Assembly (NCBI GenBank): GCA_964036155.1
Contig: OZ038422.1
Coordinates: 59,791,201-59,855,200 of the forward strand
DNA length: 64,000 nucleotides
Direction of reading: 5' to 3'
Source: Diploscapter coronatus
Taxonomy: Eukaryota; Nematoda; Chromadorea; Rhabditida; Rhabditidae
The notes below the pieces were generated by a model, which saw nothing but the letters and a program-made list of their open reading frames with translations, did not search any database and was not told the DNA's origin. Every line of letters starts with the position of its first letter. Positions within the stretch are counted from its first letter, which is position 1. Positions 24,118 to 36,300 of this stretch are shown piece by piece. The position numbers and the translations under genes are program-made.

Positions 24118-24448
24118 CTTGAGACGAGATAAAAGGAGCGTCTTTCTTTCTCCCTCCTCTCGTTTACCTCGTATGCGCGAGAGACGAGCATTTGTTCGTT
24201 AGACGATTTATTTATTCTCTTTTCGTTTTTCGCATTTTTAAGAGCAATTATCGATAATTAATTGAATAATTGTTATCAATATCGATAGGGAAAAATAATT
24301 GTTACAAAAATCCCGTTAAATTCGATGAAAGAACAAAGGAAAACGAAAGAAAATTAAAAGAATCGTCAAATTAACAAATGTCGTCAACACACATCCGAGA
24401 CTCAAATGATCGAGAGAAAGAAAGACGCTTCTTTTATCTCGCTTCAAG
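24118..24448. repeat. TA-flanked inverted-repeat element
   Basis: About 35-base terminal inverted repeats with few mismatches (left CTTGAGACGAGATAAAAGG, right end reverse-complemented CTTGAAGCGAGATAAAAGA). Flanks are TA on both sides, the target duplication of Tc1/mariner elements. 331 bp, no transposase. It starts 7 bp after the Hsp70-like stop, so it probably supplies the 3' UTR. Confidence 0.75.
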
Positions 24449-25103
24449 TAGTCAGTCATTCATAATACTCAGAGTCCTCATAACAACAGGGGAAAGAAAT
24501 TTGAGTGAAGCCACATATCCTGGCTCATACAGTCATTTGTTATTAAGGTGCAAAATATCATACATTTTCGAAGTGAAGACATAAAACCGCTTCTGGAAGT
24601 CTCCATAGTGAACACTTTTGGGTGTTACTTTCACAAAAGTTACTCAAAATTAAACGAACTTTTGAATGATCCTACTTCTGACTCGGTTTGACAACTTTTG
24701 ATCATTTTTTAAATTTTTCGTTAAAATTTTACACTTCAGAAAACAGGTGGTTGTAGAGAGTAGGGCACTTGGTTCCAATTCGAAATAGGTGTCAAACAAA
24801 TTGTACTGATTCTGACTACCCATTTCAAAAAACCGCATTCGATTTTGATGGACTTGAGTATTTTATTCCAAAAACAAAGTAGGAGGAAAAACGAGACACC
24901 CTGTACATCCAAACGATTGGAAATTGCCCCAAATCGTCATTTCTCGTTCATTAGAAAGAGCGCGACAGGATCTTCTTATGCATGATTTCTGTCTAAAAAT
25001 CATAGCAAGGCTTCAATCCATCATAAACCGTTGGAGGATTTGATGAGGATGATCCAAAATGTCATTTATTTTGCATTTTGAAAATAAATAATTCATTACT
25101 AAA
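24449..25103. other. Intergenic, AT-rich
   Basis: No gene seen. It contains GAGACACCCTGTA near 24894, a motif common at ends of Tc1-like relics, without a matching partner found. Confidence 0.35.
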
Positions 25104-26354
25104 ATGGAAGTGATAATTCCAGAAAGGAATTGAAATTCCATTGATTAATAATACAATCAATGAATTAGCCCAAAATATCAATAATTTGCAGATTGGTGGA
25201 GACAATTCATTCAATAACTCGCATAAAATTTTATTTTACTGTAAGAGATAATAACTTTAACAGAATGAAATATTCAATAATTTAATATAATTTAGGTTTA
25301 TTATCTGCAAATAATGGTGGAGGAAGAATATGCTTGTTCAACTCATTTACCTGCTCAGTAGAAAAGATTGCAAAATTCGACAATTATTATTATCCATTTC
25401 AAGTAGCAACTACACAGAATAAAGTAAATTCTTATGTTCGTTATTTTGGATAATTTCTTAAACTTCAGATTCTTGGAATTAACCGAGGAAATGAATCATT
25501 TGAAATATACGACTTGAATACTCAAGAAATTGCAAGAGGTCTGCTCAACAAATCCATGAATGATCGATTCAAAGAATTTTACAGGTCCAGATCCTCCTGA
25601 ATGGCGTGAATACGCATCTGTGGCTTATTTCAAAGACAAATTGTATTATTTGGGTGGATACGATCCTAAAACAAGAAAAGATACGAATCGAGTTGATGTA
25701 AGAAGATCGAATGAAAGTCCATGAAATAATTTATTCAGGTTTTAATAGATGGAAAGTGGCAAACAGGACCTGCTTTTCCTTTTCCAATTAAATTGGCTCA
25801 AACAATAGCATGCAATGGAATTTTATACGGTCACATTATAACATATTCATTATTGTAATTATGGATATTCAGTTAATGATGGACCTATTAGTAATAAGAT
25901 ATATCGATTATCAGACGATGAACGGGAATGGATTGAAGTAGGAGAGATTCCAGAAAAACGAGTCTTTATCGGAGCTGCATCGCTAAATGGAAGAATTTAC
26001 ATAACTGGAGGATTGGAGTCGTTAATTTTGTATGATAAATAATGTATCATTATATATTTAGTAATGGTGATTATTTGAAATCCTCTCTGTATTTTGACCC
26101 CTCAGCTCCAGTTGACAGTCGCAGTCGAATTTCTCAAATCGCTGATATGAATTATTCAAGAATAGGTCATTCGCTCATTGTCGTTAACGGGAAATTGTAT
26201 GCAATTGGAGGGTGAGCTGAGATTTTGGATACCTTTATACGAAATATTTGTTAACTTGAATTTCAGATATGATAAAGATTTCTGTAACTCAATTGAGGAA
26301 TACGATCCACAAACGAATAAATGGCGAGAAGTCGGAACACTAAAATTGAAATAA
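25104..26354 (+). CDS. Kelch-repeat protein (copy 2, apparently intact)
   Basis: Propeller exons in order: LSANNGGGRICLFNSF, ILGINRGNESFEIYDLN, PPEWREYASVAYFKDKLYY ending LGGY, LIDGKWQTGPAFPF, YRLSDDEREWIEVGEIP ending GRIYITGG, DMNYSRIGHSLIVVNGKLY ending AIGG, and last exon EEYDPQTNKWREVG with TAA at 26352-26354. Blades show the GG doublet, a Tyr about six residues before, and the conserved Trp. An upstream exon (about 25133-25250, NELAQNINNLQIGG) gives a short polar lead. The 5' end is uncertain: the ATG at 25104 needs a small intron to reach the next frame. Homologous to 20745-21751 (pseudogene) and, more distantly, to the minus-strand gene at 13835-16238. Probable adaptor beta-propeller, function unknown. 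Confidence 0.7.
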
Positions 26355-26525
26355 TCCAGTTTAATACTATGTAGCCCGTTTATTCGGCATATTATATTTA
26401 ATGAACATTATCTTTATTCGACTATTATTAGAAATTAAAAATTTCAATGCACATGATACAGACAACTCTCGAAGACATCCAAAAATGATGAGGAATAATT
26501 GTAACTGACATAAATATTCCTTTTA

Positions 26526-26600
26526 ATCAGGGCTGTACGAACTGTCTAGAAGTTCAGTTCAGTTCAAGTTCGATTTTTTCAAACTCCAAACAGCCCTGAT
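26526..26600. repeat. 75 bp perfect-ended inverted-repeat element
   Basis: Ends ATCAGGGCTGT and ACAGCCCTGAT are exact reverse complements. The inner GTACGAACT...AGTTCGATTTTTT arrangement recurs in diverged form near 50950-51000. The CAGGG ends resemble hAT-type relics. Confidence 0.6.
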
Positions 26601-26814
26601 CCTGTCATTTACTCTTCATTATTACGATAATGCCACTACCAGAAAATTTAATTTGTTTTAAATGCGATCGAATAAATTCAAGAAAAACAATAAATAATTG
26701 ATAGCATATCGAAAATTGACCGACTTATGTTAACACACCCCTCGACAATATCCATTCTGAGCTATTTCGGAAAGTACGATAATTAGTGGTCAGTTTAGAA
26801 AAACGAAGTGCACT

Positions 26815-26917
26815 ATGATGATCGGCATGGAAAACTGAACAATATATGTGAAAATCAGTTCGATTTGCGGACCTCTATTTATACAGACTTTGGTCCTTAC
26901 TGACATTCACTCTTAAC
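26815..26917 (-). repeat. R repeat, copy 3 (inverted, diverged or truncated)
   Basis: Read on the minus strand from 26917 it gives AAGAGTGAATGTCAG, GGTCCGCAAATCGAACTGATT and CCGATCATCATAG in the same order as copies 1 and 2; similarity fades after about 100 bases. It marks the right edge of the island. Confidence 0.55.
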
Positions 26918-27884
26918 ATTTGAATTCGCCACTGTCAAATTAACAAGAAAGGAAGTGTTCAAAAGGTGGTCTTTTCATTACATCGAGACATTTGATAAAG
27001 ATCATAAACAAGTGAAGTTTTGGCTGATATCCTTGAAATTTAGCCATAAAAGACTCATGTTTATACAAGAATTTCCTGCCATAGAACCAAACGCTCTTCT
27101 GGATGACAAAATATTTCTGTAAATAATTAAAGTTAAGTGGTTTAATTGGTCTGTAGATTAGCTTGAGATACTATGGGATGGCGAAGGGTTAATGCTCGAT
27201 TCAGCTAGATTTAGGAATTTTTCAAACCATCAACATAGATACTTCTTGTTCTCTATGTCAAGAGTTATAAAGATTAGTCCTAATTTGTTCGTAAAATAGT
27301 TATATGGCACTTCTATACTATTTTTAATCAAATTAAGGTTTTTTAGTTCTTTTATTTAAAGTTCCGATTCTGAATTTTTTTTTAATTTGATTCCGCAACA
27401 GCCCTGTTTCCGTTGACAAGTACTGAGGTCCAAGCTCGGACAGACACACAGACAAACACACCCAAAAAGAATACTAAAAAGAGATTTGAGTAAATTCATG
27501 ACAGAAAAATCGTGAATTAAAAAAAAATTATAATAATAAAATTAAATAAATAAAGTGAGCTGCGCAGCAGTCCTTGAGCAGACAAGCGAGCGGCCGTGAG
27601 TGCAGTCTGTCTAGTTTATTTAAATAATAAGCTAGCTATTATTTAAATTATCCAAAGATTTAAAGCCTGGGTTATTTAAATCTTAAAATGTTTAGTTCTT
27701 TGTCCTTAGTTGCACGACTTAATACCCCTAAATTCTTTTATCAATTAAATCATAAAGTATTCTTTAATTTTTCCGGAGTCTTTTCAGATAACAAAGCTTA
27801 TTGTTAGGTACAAACTAAGCATACATTTGGTTAAAATTTAAATTATCGATTTCTCATGTTAACAAATTAAAATAATTTAGCAAT
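26918..27884. other. Intergenic with a near-perfect palindrome
   Basis: Non-coding. It holds an A/C-rich patch (ACAGACACACAGACAAACAC near 27446), a GC-richer patch at 27558-27605 and, at 27618-27648, a near-perfect palindrome centred on AGCTAGCT within TTTAAATAAT arms. No gene seen. Confidence 0.4.
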
Positions 27885-30142
27885 ATGTTAAGACTATTGC
27901 TCTATCTATTGCTCGGTCTTGTAGCGTTTACGTACGCTAAAATTTACCAGCATGATTTACGGTGGCGTATGTCTACAAGGTTTCAGATGATTGCAAAGGT
28001 AACAAATTTAGCATAATATCTTTAAAATTATCTTGTAATTTAGCATAATTGTTTCAAATATTAGCATGTTTTATAATTTAGGGCAAGCACCATGAGTATC
28101 TCGACTATTTGGAGCTGAAAAGATTGGCCAATAAACCAAAAAGACGAGAATGGGTGCCCCAGAACGCCAATGATTGGGGTGATTTTGAATATATCGGAAA
28201 TATCACCATCGTGCGAAATTTTTTCGGACTTTTCACACCAATTTATCATTTTAGGGCACCCCCGACCAGCAATTTGGAGTTATTCTTGATACCGGGTATA
28301 TCAGTTACAAAAAAAATCAAGCTAAAAAATATTTCAGATCCTCAAACCTCTGGGCAAGTCTTAAAATGCTCATTTAGAAATGGGAAAAAATCAATCTTTA
28401 TTGATTTTGAACAAATTTTAGATTCCCGACATTAGTTGCAAAAAAATCTGCGCTGATAAACATAGATTCAACAAAACAAAGTCTTCCACCTATAAGGACG
28501 ACAAAGAGCGATGGCAGATCGAGTACGGCAGCGGCGAGGCGGCCGGCTTTCTCGGTATTGACACAGTCAGGGTAAGTGCGTCACTCGGTTCAATGATAAA
28601 GTGCGCGGTTTTGCAAATTTATATTTTGGGGGAAGGTCAACTCCAAACGAACTTAAGTTCTTGCAAAAACTCAATTTCAGTTTGGCGACGTCGGCACCAC
28701 TCAACTAATCGTACCTAAGACTAAATTCGGTCAGGCGGAGACTATTGCCAGTGTTTTCACTGATGTAAAAATTATAGAAACAAATTGGAAAATTCACCTT
28801 TTTAAAAAAGGTCAATTTTCAAAAAAAAAAATCTTTTAAAAATTATTTCATGTTTATAAAAATTCAAATTAGGACCCAGCTTTCGACGGAATTTTGGGCC
28901 TCGCCTTCCAATCCCTGTCAGTTTTAGTCACTTGGGACCCCGTACTCATCAACGCAATTAAACAAGGTAATTATCTCGACATAACTGCCCAATTAGCTCT
29001 ATTTAATTAGGTCTTCTGGATCAGCCTCTCTTTACTGTATATTTGGAGCATCGAGGGGGTAACTAATTGGTGTTTAAATATTTAATAACCAATTATCTAG
29101 CACCCAACAATGTTCCTGGAGGTGTTTACACCTACGGAGCTATTGACGCCGTTAATTGCGGAGAGTTAATTGCCTATCAACCCCTGTCTTCTGCGACCTA
29201 CTTCCAATATACCGTGAGTTAATTGCCCTAACTATCTCGTTAATTACTCATTAAGATTTCGAATTTGTCTATTGCTGACTATGTTAGCAAGGGGAAAGTC
29301 GATGTGATTTCTGACACCGGTACTTCGTTCTTCGGTGGACCCGAATACATTATCAAGAAAATCGCTCAAATCACGAATTCAACGGTAGGAAATAGATGGC
29401 GTTATAAAAATCGATAAATACGTCATGGTGCCATGATTTAATAAATAGGTGCTATAGTTGAAAGAAGACGTTATAAATTAATAAAAGGCGTGATTGGCAT
29501 CAATAAAATGAGGTGAAAGTCTAGTGGTCGAAGCACGATCAGCTCTACTACGTTGACTGCGCCACAAACGTCGGTCCTTTCAATATCACCATCAATAACA
29601 TCGTCTATTCTGTGCAACCGGTCAACTATATCGTTGATGTGAGAAATTACCTTAATTGTCTATTTAACTATCCCAATTAAAGTTAATTAACCAAGCATGA
29701 ATTAAGATCGGCAATAACACCTGTCTTCTGGCATTCTTCGAGTTCGCCTTTGGCGGATTCGGACCGTAAGAGTTCATTAGCCAATCTATATTTTAAAAAT
29801 AAAATTTAGAGCTTGGATTTTCGGAGATCCATTCGTATGAGAATTTTTAATTTTTGAGAAAAGTGATGAAGATCATCTTTAGATTCGTCAATATTGCCAT
29901 GTGTTTGATATTGGTCGTCAGGTATGAATTTATGGAATTGATTAACTTTGATTTTTTAATTTGAGTGTTAATTTTAGAACTCTCGTAAAATTTTCTAGCT
30001 TCTAAAATTATAAGTGAAAAACTCGGATTGAAATTAAAATATTTAGAGAGTAGGCTTCGCTCCTTCCCTACAAGATTCCAAATCGAATAAGCCCCGCCCC
30101 AAAATGGATCAATTTGTGGAAGACAGAACCTGGGCTTGGTAG
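27885..30142 (+). CDS. Pepsin-like aspartic protease (A1 family), secreted
   Basis: Start ATG at 27885 follows an acceptor-like AATTTAG, as expected for trans-splicing. Signal peptide MLRLLLYLLLGLVAFTYA, short basic propeptide (LKRLANKPKRREW), then the mature fold: FEYIGNITIG-TPDQQFGVI, first catalytic motif ILDTGSSNLW, Cys pair ISCKKICADK, flap YGSGEAAGF, ILGLAF, second catalytic motif VISDTGTSFFGGP, disulphide CATNVGPF...NNTCLLAF, and C-terminal IFGDPFIRQYCHVFD followed by RVGFAPS. Both catalytic Asp residues are present, so it should be active. The exon ending SSNLW is followed by a GC donor (28354). Likely a gut or lysosomal protease as in nematode asp genes; orthology not resolved. The final ~20 residues are a basic/Trp tail. 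Confidence 0.9.
28354..28421 (+). other. GC-AG intron in the aspartic protease gene
   Basis: The active-site exon ends CTCTGG, followed by GCAAGT; the intron ends TTTTAG before IPDISCKK. The join keeps frame (SSNLW then IPD). Using the GT four bases on would shift frame into TAG. Confidence 0.75.
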
Positions 30143-30817
30143 TTAAAAGGCAAAAAAATTAGGATTTAACTTGAAAATTTAGGGAGACCGAAAGACATAG
30201 ACTTTTGGCAGAGAGAAAAGCTGTTAATGGGAAGGATCTTAAATTTAAATGGACCAATAATGTTAAAAAGAATTTTTTGATTTGAAATATCTCAGACTAA
30301 ATAAAAAGAATAAAATATCAAAATTCTAGTCATCCTTTCTAATATGATAAAGAACTTTTGCAACTTCATTGTATAGTAGTTAGTAAAAATGAAAAATTAT
30401 GCATCAACCTAATATTACTTCATTGATATGTATGGCTGGTGATATGATAGGAATGCTCTTTTTTCGTCTTCCTGACAGCCGGACCTTGTCTCGTTCTCTA
30501 GCTCTTCATCTTATCTCATCCTCTTTCCTTCTTCTCTCCGACTTCGACTTCAGTTTTCTTGACATTCGTTCAGCTCTGTGTATTGTCTTTAGTTGCTGTT
30601 TCTGCAAAGTCCGACTTATCTAAGGAATTTTTAATTTGTTTAAAATCTATCTTAATTTAACTTTAATAAACGTAATAAGATAAAGTATTTCACTCATTAA
30701 TAAGAATATTACGGTAAATGTCGAATAAATTTTCATTATTTCTTATGCTCGATTAGCTTTATTGTCTTTTATAAGAATACTTTTATTAATGCCCACTTTT
30801 AAATTATTTTCATTCAG
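30143..30817. other. Intergenic
   Basis: 3' flank of the protease and promoter of the next gene; a pyrimidine-rich patch lies at 30460-30560. Nothing coding supported. Confidence 0.4.
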
Positions 30818-32380
30818 ATGTTGAAACTATTCCGTAGAACCCGATCTCTAAATGACACAAATCTCGATGTGAAGAGGAAGAAATTCTCCCTGAAATTCGA
30901 TTTGAACAATAATAAGGTAATCGCTCATTATTTTGATTTAGATTTAAAAATATTTTGTTTTTAGTCCTACAAAGAGGCCGAGGAGCTAGATTTAAAGCAG
31001 TTGATCGAGGAACAAACTTTCGTTTGGGACTGGCCTTTTTCTTCGGATGGTTCGATAATTTCATAATAATATTTTTATTTAAGATATCACATCAATTTTT
31101 TGTTTTTAAAATATATAAGATTATTATTTTATTTCTAGGCATATTATCTATTTAATTTAGTTAAAAATAATATGATTTTATTTTAACATTGAAGATTATC
31201 TCCTATTTTAATTTCAGGAACCGCCCCCGGCGCTTATACTCGTGAGAAATTCATCGTCTGTTTGCCATTCAATAAAGGCGGCACCGGCGAAACTAATGGC
31301 ACGGTAAGTTTCTCAGGATTACTGTATCTTTTACTCATAAACTTTTGATCTTCTATCATTTGTATTAAATAGAAAATCCAATGCACTTGAAGTTTCCTTG
31401 CTTTTCGTATTATAAAAGCCAATGCCCTTGTATTTTGCTGCCACTTTACTCAGGCTGACTCCATTCATTCTGAGATTTCAGAGAAACAGCGTACCTCTAA
31501 GCCTGTTCGTCTTTAAACTTTTTTCTCTCATTCTCTTCAACAACCTCTATATTTTCCAACAGCTGTCATTTATAACTCTGCTTCTTTTTCGTCACCTACT
31601 TCTTCACGTTCTCTCGTTTTTGCACTGTGGCTCATACCACAAGTGTGAGATGGCGAGCTTGAGTTTCTCGGAAAAAATCTAGGATATCTGAATTTGGAAA
31701 TACCAAAACAAATCGGAAATTTACAATTTTCTCTAAAATAAAATAAGAATTACTATTTGATTAGACAATATCGTAAAATGCCAAACATATTATACACGTT
31801 CTCCTAAATTAGGAATTTTTATTTGCTAAATTTGAATTATACTTTTAGACCCGGAAATTCGAGAAAATCGCTGAAACCGGACTTTCCTGGAGCCTGGGCC
31901 TATCTCGAGATTCGATCTTAGGTTCGACCTGCTTTTGGCGACTCGAGATCGAAATCGTCAAGAATCTGAATGCCATTGTTCTAGTTGCATCTAGGTTTAA
32001 ATAATCTTTAAAAATCAATAAAATTGCTATTCAGAGATATCAGCCGTTACTTTGAGAAAACAAAAAGACTGAAGAGGGTCCGGAAAATGTACAGGTAAGA
32101 AAAATGATATAAGCTAAGATTTTATAAAACTCTACTTTTTCACATCTCATAAGTTTTTTTTAGGAAAGTTATTATTAATTATTAATGGTGAAGAGGAACT
32201 TAATTTTCATGAAAGCTATCGGTTAACATGAGATCCCGATCTATCAAATTAAGATTGCCTGAGCACTATGACGTCAGTACGACGAAGACAAATATGTTTG
32301 ATTGGGCCGTGGTCATCGAAGTCTACAGAAAATGCACTAACCGACCTATGTACATGAGACGGTGTGATACGGCATTTTAA
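30818..32380 (+). CDS. Unrecognised small basic protein
   Basis: Start ATG immediately follows CATTCAG (trans-splice-like). Exons: MLKLFRRTRSLNDTN ... KFDLNNNK; SYKEAEELDLKQLIEE ... WDWPF; TAPGAYTREKFIVCLPF; a long exon with FEKIAETGLSWSLGLS and STCFWRLEIEIVKNLNAIV; DISRYFEKTKRLKRVRKMY; and a last exon LPEHYDVSTTKTNMFDWAV ending MRRCDTAF, stop at 32378-32380. The final join (TACAG to ATTAAG acceptor) completes an Arg codon in phase. About 200 residues, with no signal peptide, membrane helix or motif I recognise. Alternating hydrophobic runs suggest a beta-rich fold with a basic helix near the end. The consistent phases argue that it is a real gene. Confidence 0.6.
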
Positions 32381-33356
32381 TCCTAAAATCATACCATCAA
32401 AATAGATTTATAAATCTGTTCTCATGTAAAATATGCGTCACTTGTGAGTTTTGACCATATTTCCATTCTCAATGATATTGTTTATTGCCAAACATTTTTA
32501 AATTGATCGTATTTTACATGAGCCTACATATTTAGAAGTTTTTATTAATATTTTTCAAATCACAGAAATTAGGAATTCCAAAATTTTACCTGATTTCAAG
32601 CACATTTTACTTTGTTTTATCAGTTTTCAGTTCCAAGGGGTCTGTAAATATTGTTGAAAATTAACGATACACACATATATTTAGCATTTCACATATCCTA
32701 GACCAGGGCTAGGTATTTTAGAATTTATCAAATTATTTCTTAACAAAGTAGGGAACTATTTATTATCGTTTAAAATGTTTAAACAGCAATGAAAGAAAAT
32801 CTTCGCGAATCTATCGATTTTTAACATAGGAATCGTCATTTGATTGTGAAAATTCAAGTCAAGAATATCATTAAGATTCCGGTATTTTCAAGGTATATAG
32901 TGTTTGCTAAAATAAATATGATATGTTTAAATTCGAAGTTCTGAGTGAATATTGCTGAATTCTTTAGCTTGTCACTTTTGGCTTAACATATGTCACGTAC
33001 TAATGATTTTTCAAGCTTACAACATTTCTTTCTACATAGGTTCAGCAATACTAATAACATTTAAAAGTTTGAAAATTGTGAGTTTATGTGGAACGTGCTA
33101 TATTGCTAAATTTAAAGGAGCGTTTAACTAACATTTAGCAATGGAGCATATTTCATTACACACCTCTTCGTGCTACTTTTCGAGTCTTTGTTGGTGATAG
33201 TAGTGAATTCGAGATATGATGATATTGTTTGAAATGCGATATGAAAACACAGAAGCACAAAAGCGAGAGTGTATCTAATTTTAGCATCGATATGTGTAAA
33301 ATCCGAGAGTTAACCGATGATTTTTCCCAGGTTTTCCTAGAACGAAAGCAAATTGT
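32381..33356. other. Intergenic with a possible inverted repeat
   Basis: CTCATGTAAAATATG near 32421 and TATTTTACATGAG near 32511 are near reverse complements about 100 bp apart, perhaps a small MITE. Otherwise AT-rich, no gene. Confidence 0.35.
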
Positions 33357-36300
33357 CTAGTGCCGCTGGCCATCGGTTGATTCGGGAACTGATTCCTCGG
33401 TCTCCGAAGCGAAAAGCTGAGGGGGAATCTGAAAATAAGCGATAAATTTAGAAGTCAACTTAAGTGCAATGCATATAACAATTGAACTATTGAATTTAAA
33501 GTTATGCTAGCATTTTATTTTTCATTATCTAACAATAAGATATTTTTAGTATTTATTCTTTAAATAACTTTTTCCTAATAGTTATTAAAAAACGGTAAAC
33601 GGGAATCAATTTCACTATCGGGAGAAATGTGAAAATGAATTGTTTCAGTTTCCATTTACGGATAGCCCTGGGCATACCGGTGGTTGTCTCTTTTCCAGAC
33701 TTATCCACAAAAATCGACTGTTTTTATCTTTTGCGTTCCTGGACAAATTTGGCATGAAAAATATGCAGAACTATTTAAGTTTTATTCTTTTGTTTTAGAG
33801 TATTTTAAATTTAACCTACCGCACTAGGTAGTGGTAATCTCACAAGTATATCTTCACCGAACAAGTAACTGAACCCGCTGTCAGAGTGGAAAATGTAGAG
33901 ATCATCTAAAATCAAAATATTTTTTTAGCTATATTACATTTAAGCTTGCCTCGCTTCTTAGCTAAATCACTGAACCCATCTAACCGACCATTTAATTCTA
34001 GACCTTTCAGATACTCCAGATTACTTCTAAAATTTGAGCTTCCAAAAAATATTTTCGATTTAAGTAAAAATACCTTTCTAAGGCGCGATAGATATTAATG
34101 TCCCTGTTTAGATCCCACCAAGTTTCGGGGAATCGACCTTGGTGCGATAATTTGTATCTGAATTTATAAACGATTAAATTGAATTACTATGGATTATTTA
34201 CCGATTTAGCTTTTCCGCCATAGAAATATCGCAAAGTACCGAGATTTCTGCCGCTGTTTCTGTTAGAAGTTTATGTGATGGTACAGGTACGGGTCGAAAT
34301 AGCTTAAATTTGAATTTTGCGTCAATTTGTAAACTTATAGATTACGGTGTAAGCTTCATCACAACATCGCATGATTTTCGAGAAATGAGGGTGCGTTTGG
34401 GCGAATAGCTCTTCGAATTGATTCATAGTGGACAGGGTAGGGGAGCTGAAATTCAAAATTTATTGATTTGTCTAAATTCAAAATTCGCGTACCCATTTTC
34501 AGCCAACCTCACTATCTGAGTGATTTTCACCGCAGACTCCAAAATCGATGCGGTGTTATAGTCCAAGTCCGCGAAATCGTCGAAAATATTCCGATTCCTC
34601 TGGTTTCGGCCGAGTGGCTGCTTAAATTCTCAAATAAAAACTCGAATATTTTAATTTGTCCCACCGGAGACAGTTTAAACCCATTAGATGATGGAATAGG
34701 ATTCTGAAATTCCGTATTTAAAAGCTGATCTTCATCGTTTAAATCATCAACCTGCATTGATTCTTCCTTGGGTTTTCTTTGATTTTGACTCTGAGGCGCA
34801 TCTTTCGGGATCTCCATTTTGTTTTGATTAGGTCGGACTTCTTTGGATCGCTCGATTTTCCGAGGTTTCTAAATTAGGTTCCAAATAAAAGATGAAAATT
34901 AACATAATAACACAAAAAATAAAATCGTAATTTAAATTCCAAGTAAAAAATCCTAAGATTTTTCAGAGATGAATCTTCAAAGCGAGTAAGAAGTCATGAT
35001 GACGTTAAAATATTTTCGACTTAATATTATTTAGATCTCTAAATACGTACCTGATGCTTTTTCTTCTTGCTCGTCTTTACCGACTCCTCCTTGTTGCCCC
35101 ACCCCCTTTCCCTGTCCTTATCTTTCCTCTGCCTATCTGCCGCCTTCTCGTTGCCGGGGGCAACTTCTCTGCCACTTGACTGTTGGGAAGAGCTCGAACC
35201 ACCTCTGCAAATTAGGAGAGAGATTAGAGAGTTCGAGGAAATCTGTTAATCAGGGGATTTTAGATAGAACTAGAAAGGAATTGGTTTGGAATTAGGAATT
35301 CTATAAATAGAAATTAGAATATGGCTGTCTAATTTTTGAAAAATATCTAGTCTCAGTCTTTGAAAGTGAAATTTGAATTTGAATTTTTCATTTCGACGTT
35401 TTATTTAAATTGATTTGGAATAATGAAAAATTTTAAAATGAAGTATAACTAGTTTAATTGCTTTAAAATTCAAACATGAGAGGCAATGGTATAGAAATGA
35501 ATATTTCTTTCCAAAATTTTTGAACTATCATATACCCTAAATGTTTACTTACATTTTCGTAAGCGGGAATATATTTTAATCTATATATTAAAATAGAATA
35601 TACTGAAATTGCAGTATAATGAATTTGGAATACGACACAAAAATTGTTTAGGCGAAAATAATTTCCTGTGCGTTATGGAAAGGACACTGAAGCAGAAATA
35701 ATAGGCGAAATGATACTACAATTTTATCCTTTATCAATATCGGTACATTTATGCTATCCCTCTTCTTGTCTCTAAGGATTTCGCCCCTGTTCTCCTCTAA
35801 TTCATCTATCGCCTAGTCAGCTTCCTATAAAAGACACACAGACACGCACTTGTAAAAAATACATACACCTCAAAAATAATGATGAGTTAAGAATAGTGTT
35901 AGAGCAGAGAATGGGTGAATTTATCATAGTCTAATGGCGAGTATATTAACCTGATCATTGCAGCTTAACATCACCCTACAATACCTAACCCTACCCCATA
36001 TTAGCATTTTTGAGGCATATGTCTTTTATTGTGCTGGTCAAACGAAGTGACAGATCGTGTGTTGAAAAAATAGGGAGAAAAGGTGAGAGAGGTAGAGAAA
36101 ATTGCGTACCGCTCTTTCTATTATCTCTTGCTAATTTTCATTTACTTGCATTCTAGCCTCCCTCTTCGCGCATAGTCGTAACGCGAAATATATGCACATT
36201 TTTTCGCAAGACACTTTTTAACACGAACTGTTACCTCATTTGACCGACACAATATAAACGTGTGTCTGTGTGTGTGTCCTTTACGAGAAGCAATCTAATG

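Noticed and set aside
27885..32380. Protease and following small gene as an operon
   Set aside because: The gap of about 675 bp is much longer than the roughly 100 bp typical of nematode operons, though both have acceptor-like starts.
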